A stretch of DNA of 5,975 nucleotides, taken from Coriobacteriales bacterium. GTDB lineage: Bacteria; Actinomycetota; Coriobacteriia; Coriobacteriales; UBA8131. Made by a program: the position numbers and the translations under genes. The notes beneath the pieces were generated by a model, which was given only the letters and a program-made list of their open reading frames with translations, searched no databases and was not told where the DNA came from. The stretch is from assembly GCA_031282085.1 (NCBI GenBank), contig JAITEK010000158.1, forward strand, positions 1 through 5,975, written 5' to 3'. This document shows positions 5,438 through 5,975 of the stretch, in pieces (position 1 is the stretch's first letter; each line of letters begins with the position of its first letter).

Positions 5438-5975
5438 TGGCGCCCCACGAGACGACCTACGAGTTTTTCGCGACCTGCTCAAAAGGTGTTGAGAAGGTAC
5501 TGGCGCAAGAACTCACCGCGCTCGCACAAGGTTGTCAAGGTGCACGTCCCCCTGACAACCTTCAGAATCCACCCGACCCCGACAACCCTCCGCCCGTCAT
5601 TCTGGGCTTGTCCCAGAATCCACCCGACGGCGATAGCCGTCGGACTCACAAAACCCCGCAAAGCGGAGGCTCCATTCGATGGGGCAGCAGCTCCACCCCA
5701 CCCAGCCGCCTCAAGATCCGTCCCCTCAACTCGGGCGTGGCCTTCTTCGGGACACTTGTCGACGCGTATCGGGCGCTGCTGCATCTGTCGGTGGCAAGCC
5801 GGGTGCTGCTCATCCTGGCGCGTGTGGACGCTAACGACGCCGAACAACTCTATGCTCAGGTGCGAGCGTTGCCCTGGGAGGAGCATATCGCCGCAACGGG
5901 AACGCTTGCCGTAGACGCACGTGGGACAAGCGACGAGCTGCGCGACACACGCTTTGTGGCGCAAAAGGTCAAAGA
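5437..5975 (+). CDS. rlmL: RlmL-like 23S rRNA guanine-N2 methyltransferase, N-terminal part, with in-frame repeat insertion
   Basis: 179 codons plus two bases; the frame is open to the right edge. ATG 5437 shares its A with the NYN stop (TGATG), implying coupled translation. Residues 8-30 (YEFFATCSKGVEKVLAQELTALA) match the start of RlmL/THUMP methyltransferases (E. coli: [22 protein letters not shown]). Homology resumes at 92-179 with LKIRPLNSGVAFFGTLVDAY, the SVASRVLL block, ALPWEEHI and ELRDTRFVAQKVKD, the same order as E. coli RlmL. Between them, residues 31-91 are proline-, Asn- and Asp-rich and are encoded by repeat hairpins. RlmL methylates G2445 of 23S rRNA in E. coli, and the THUMP region binds RNA. 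The insert falls in a loop of the N-terminal ferredoxin-like part, so the enzyme may still fold. The catalytic domain is outside the window, so activity is unproven. Confidence 0.85.
   Translation, partial: MAPHETTYEFFATCSKGVEKVLAQELTALAQGCQGARPPDNLQNPPDPDNPPPVILGLSQNPPDGDSRRTHKTPQSGGSIRWGSSSTPPSRLKIRPLNSGVAFFGTLVDAYRALLHLSVASRVLLILARVDANDAEQLYAQVRALPWEEHIAATGTLAVDARGTSDELRDTRFVAQKVK
5528..5562. repeat. Hairpin A of the rlmL insert
   Basis: Perfect 10-bp inverted repeat AAGGTTGTCA (5528-5537) and TGACAACCTT (5553-5562) around a 15-nt loop. Bases 5533-5562 are shared with the intergenic palindrome. Confidence 0.85.
5599..5619. repeat. Hairpin B of the rlmL insert
   Basis: Perfect 8-bp stem ATTCTGGG (5599-5606) and CCCAGAAT (5612-5619) with loop CTTGT. 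Its sequence resembles short dispersed hairpins I recall from several unrelated bacteria; this is from memory and unchecked. Confidence 0.8.
5624..5643. repeat. Hairpin C of the rlmL insert
   Basis: Perfect 8-bp stem CCGACGGC (5624-5631) and GCCGTCGG (5636-5643) with a GATA tetraloop. A smaller CCGC-AAA-GCGG stem follows at 5656-5666. Confidence 0.8.

Larger units (their letters stand above)
5527..5709. mobile_element. Composite palindromic repeat inserted in frame in rlmL-like gene
   Basis: About 183 nt (61 codons) separate the two conserved parts of the RlmL-like protein; exact edges are uncertain by a few codons. The left end (5533-5562) matches 1925-1954 with one mismatch. Three hairpins follow in series (5528-5562, 5599-5619, 5624-5643), and a 15-bp direct repeat CAGAATCCACCCGAC lies at 5563-5577 and 5614-5628. 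There is no transposase and no clear target duplication. Two forward frames and at least one reverse frame have no stops here, so it can be read through as protein. Confidence 0.75.

Noticed and set aside
4685..5482. 265-codon leftward frame opposite the NYN gene
   Set aside because: It is the antisense shadow of a gene with clear NYN and OST-HTH motifs; its Gly/Val/Asp-rich product reflects the high-GC complement.

Overview
The window looks like chromosomal DNA from a GC-rich Gram-positive bacterium. I favour an actinobacterium of the Coriobacteriia (Eggerthella/Olsenella-like). That placement is an inference from GC-rich codon use, GTG/ATG starts with tight ATGA and TGATG overlaps, a DegV-family protein, a Tat-exported phosphoesterase and the style of the RlmL-like sequence. 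No rRNA or other marker gene confirms it. I see no tRNA, rRNA, CRISPR array or transposase.

Layout. (1) Positions 1-948, minus strand, hold the N-terminal 316 codons of an exported protein: a Tat-type signal, a cohesin-like beta domain, a single dockerin/EF-hand-like repeat, then the start of a calcineurin-like metallophosphoesterase. It runs off the left edge. (2) A divergent intergenic region (949-1178) carries a promoter for a Phd/YefM-type antitoxin (1179-1412) and an overlapping VapC-like PIN toxin (1400-1819). (3) Positions 1820-2055 are noncoding and repeat-rich, with a 122-bp imperfect palindrome containing two hairpins, then a smaller GGGAC/GTCCC repeat. (4) A DegV-family lipid-binding protein (GTG start at 2056) overlaps by ATGA a divergent member of the 3-hydroxyisobutyrate dehydrogenase family (3006-4154). 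The latter has lost the usual glycine-rich nucleotide-binding motif and carries an Asp/Tyr/His-rich tail. (5) After a clear TATAAT box comes a small antibiotic-biosynthesis-monooxygenase-like (ABM) protein (4286-4573), then a 93-nt spacer with a helically phased AACCC array, then a NYN-nuclease/OST-HTH protein (4667-5437). (6) The NYN gene overlaps by one base the start of an rlmL-like 23S rRNA methyltransferase gene (5437 to the right edge).

The most striking observation is in the last gene. The conserved N-terminal ferredoxin-like/THUMP region is split by about 183 nt of repeat DNA inserted in frame, encoding about 61 proline-rich residues. The insert begins with a hairpin that shares 30 bp (one mismatch) with the intergenic palindrome near 1925-1954, so a dispersed palindromic repeat appears to have entered a housekeeping gene without breaking it. 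This resembles in principle the Rickettsia palindromic elements known to insert inside proteins.

How the genes fit together. The toxin-antitoxin pair is a self-contained module. DegV and the dehydrogenase-like protein are almost certainly translated together, but their joint role is unknown. The NYN protein and RlmL overlap, suggesting a shared RNA-directed transcription unit (RNA cleavage or binding next to rRNA modification). The phosphoesterase is an independent surface or secreted protein.
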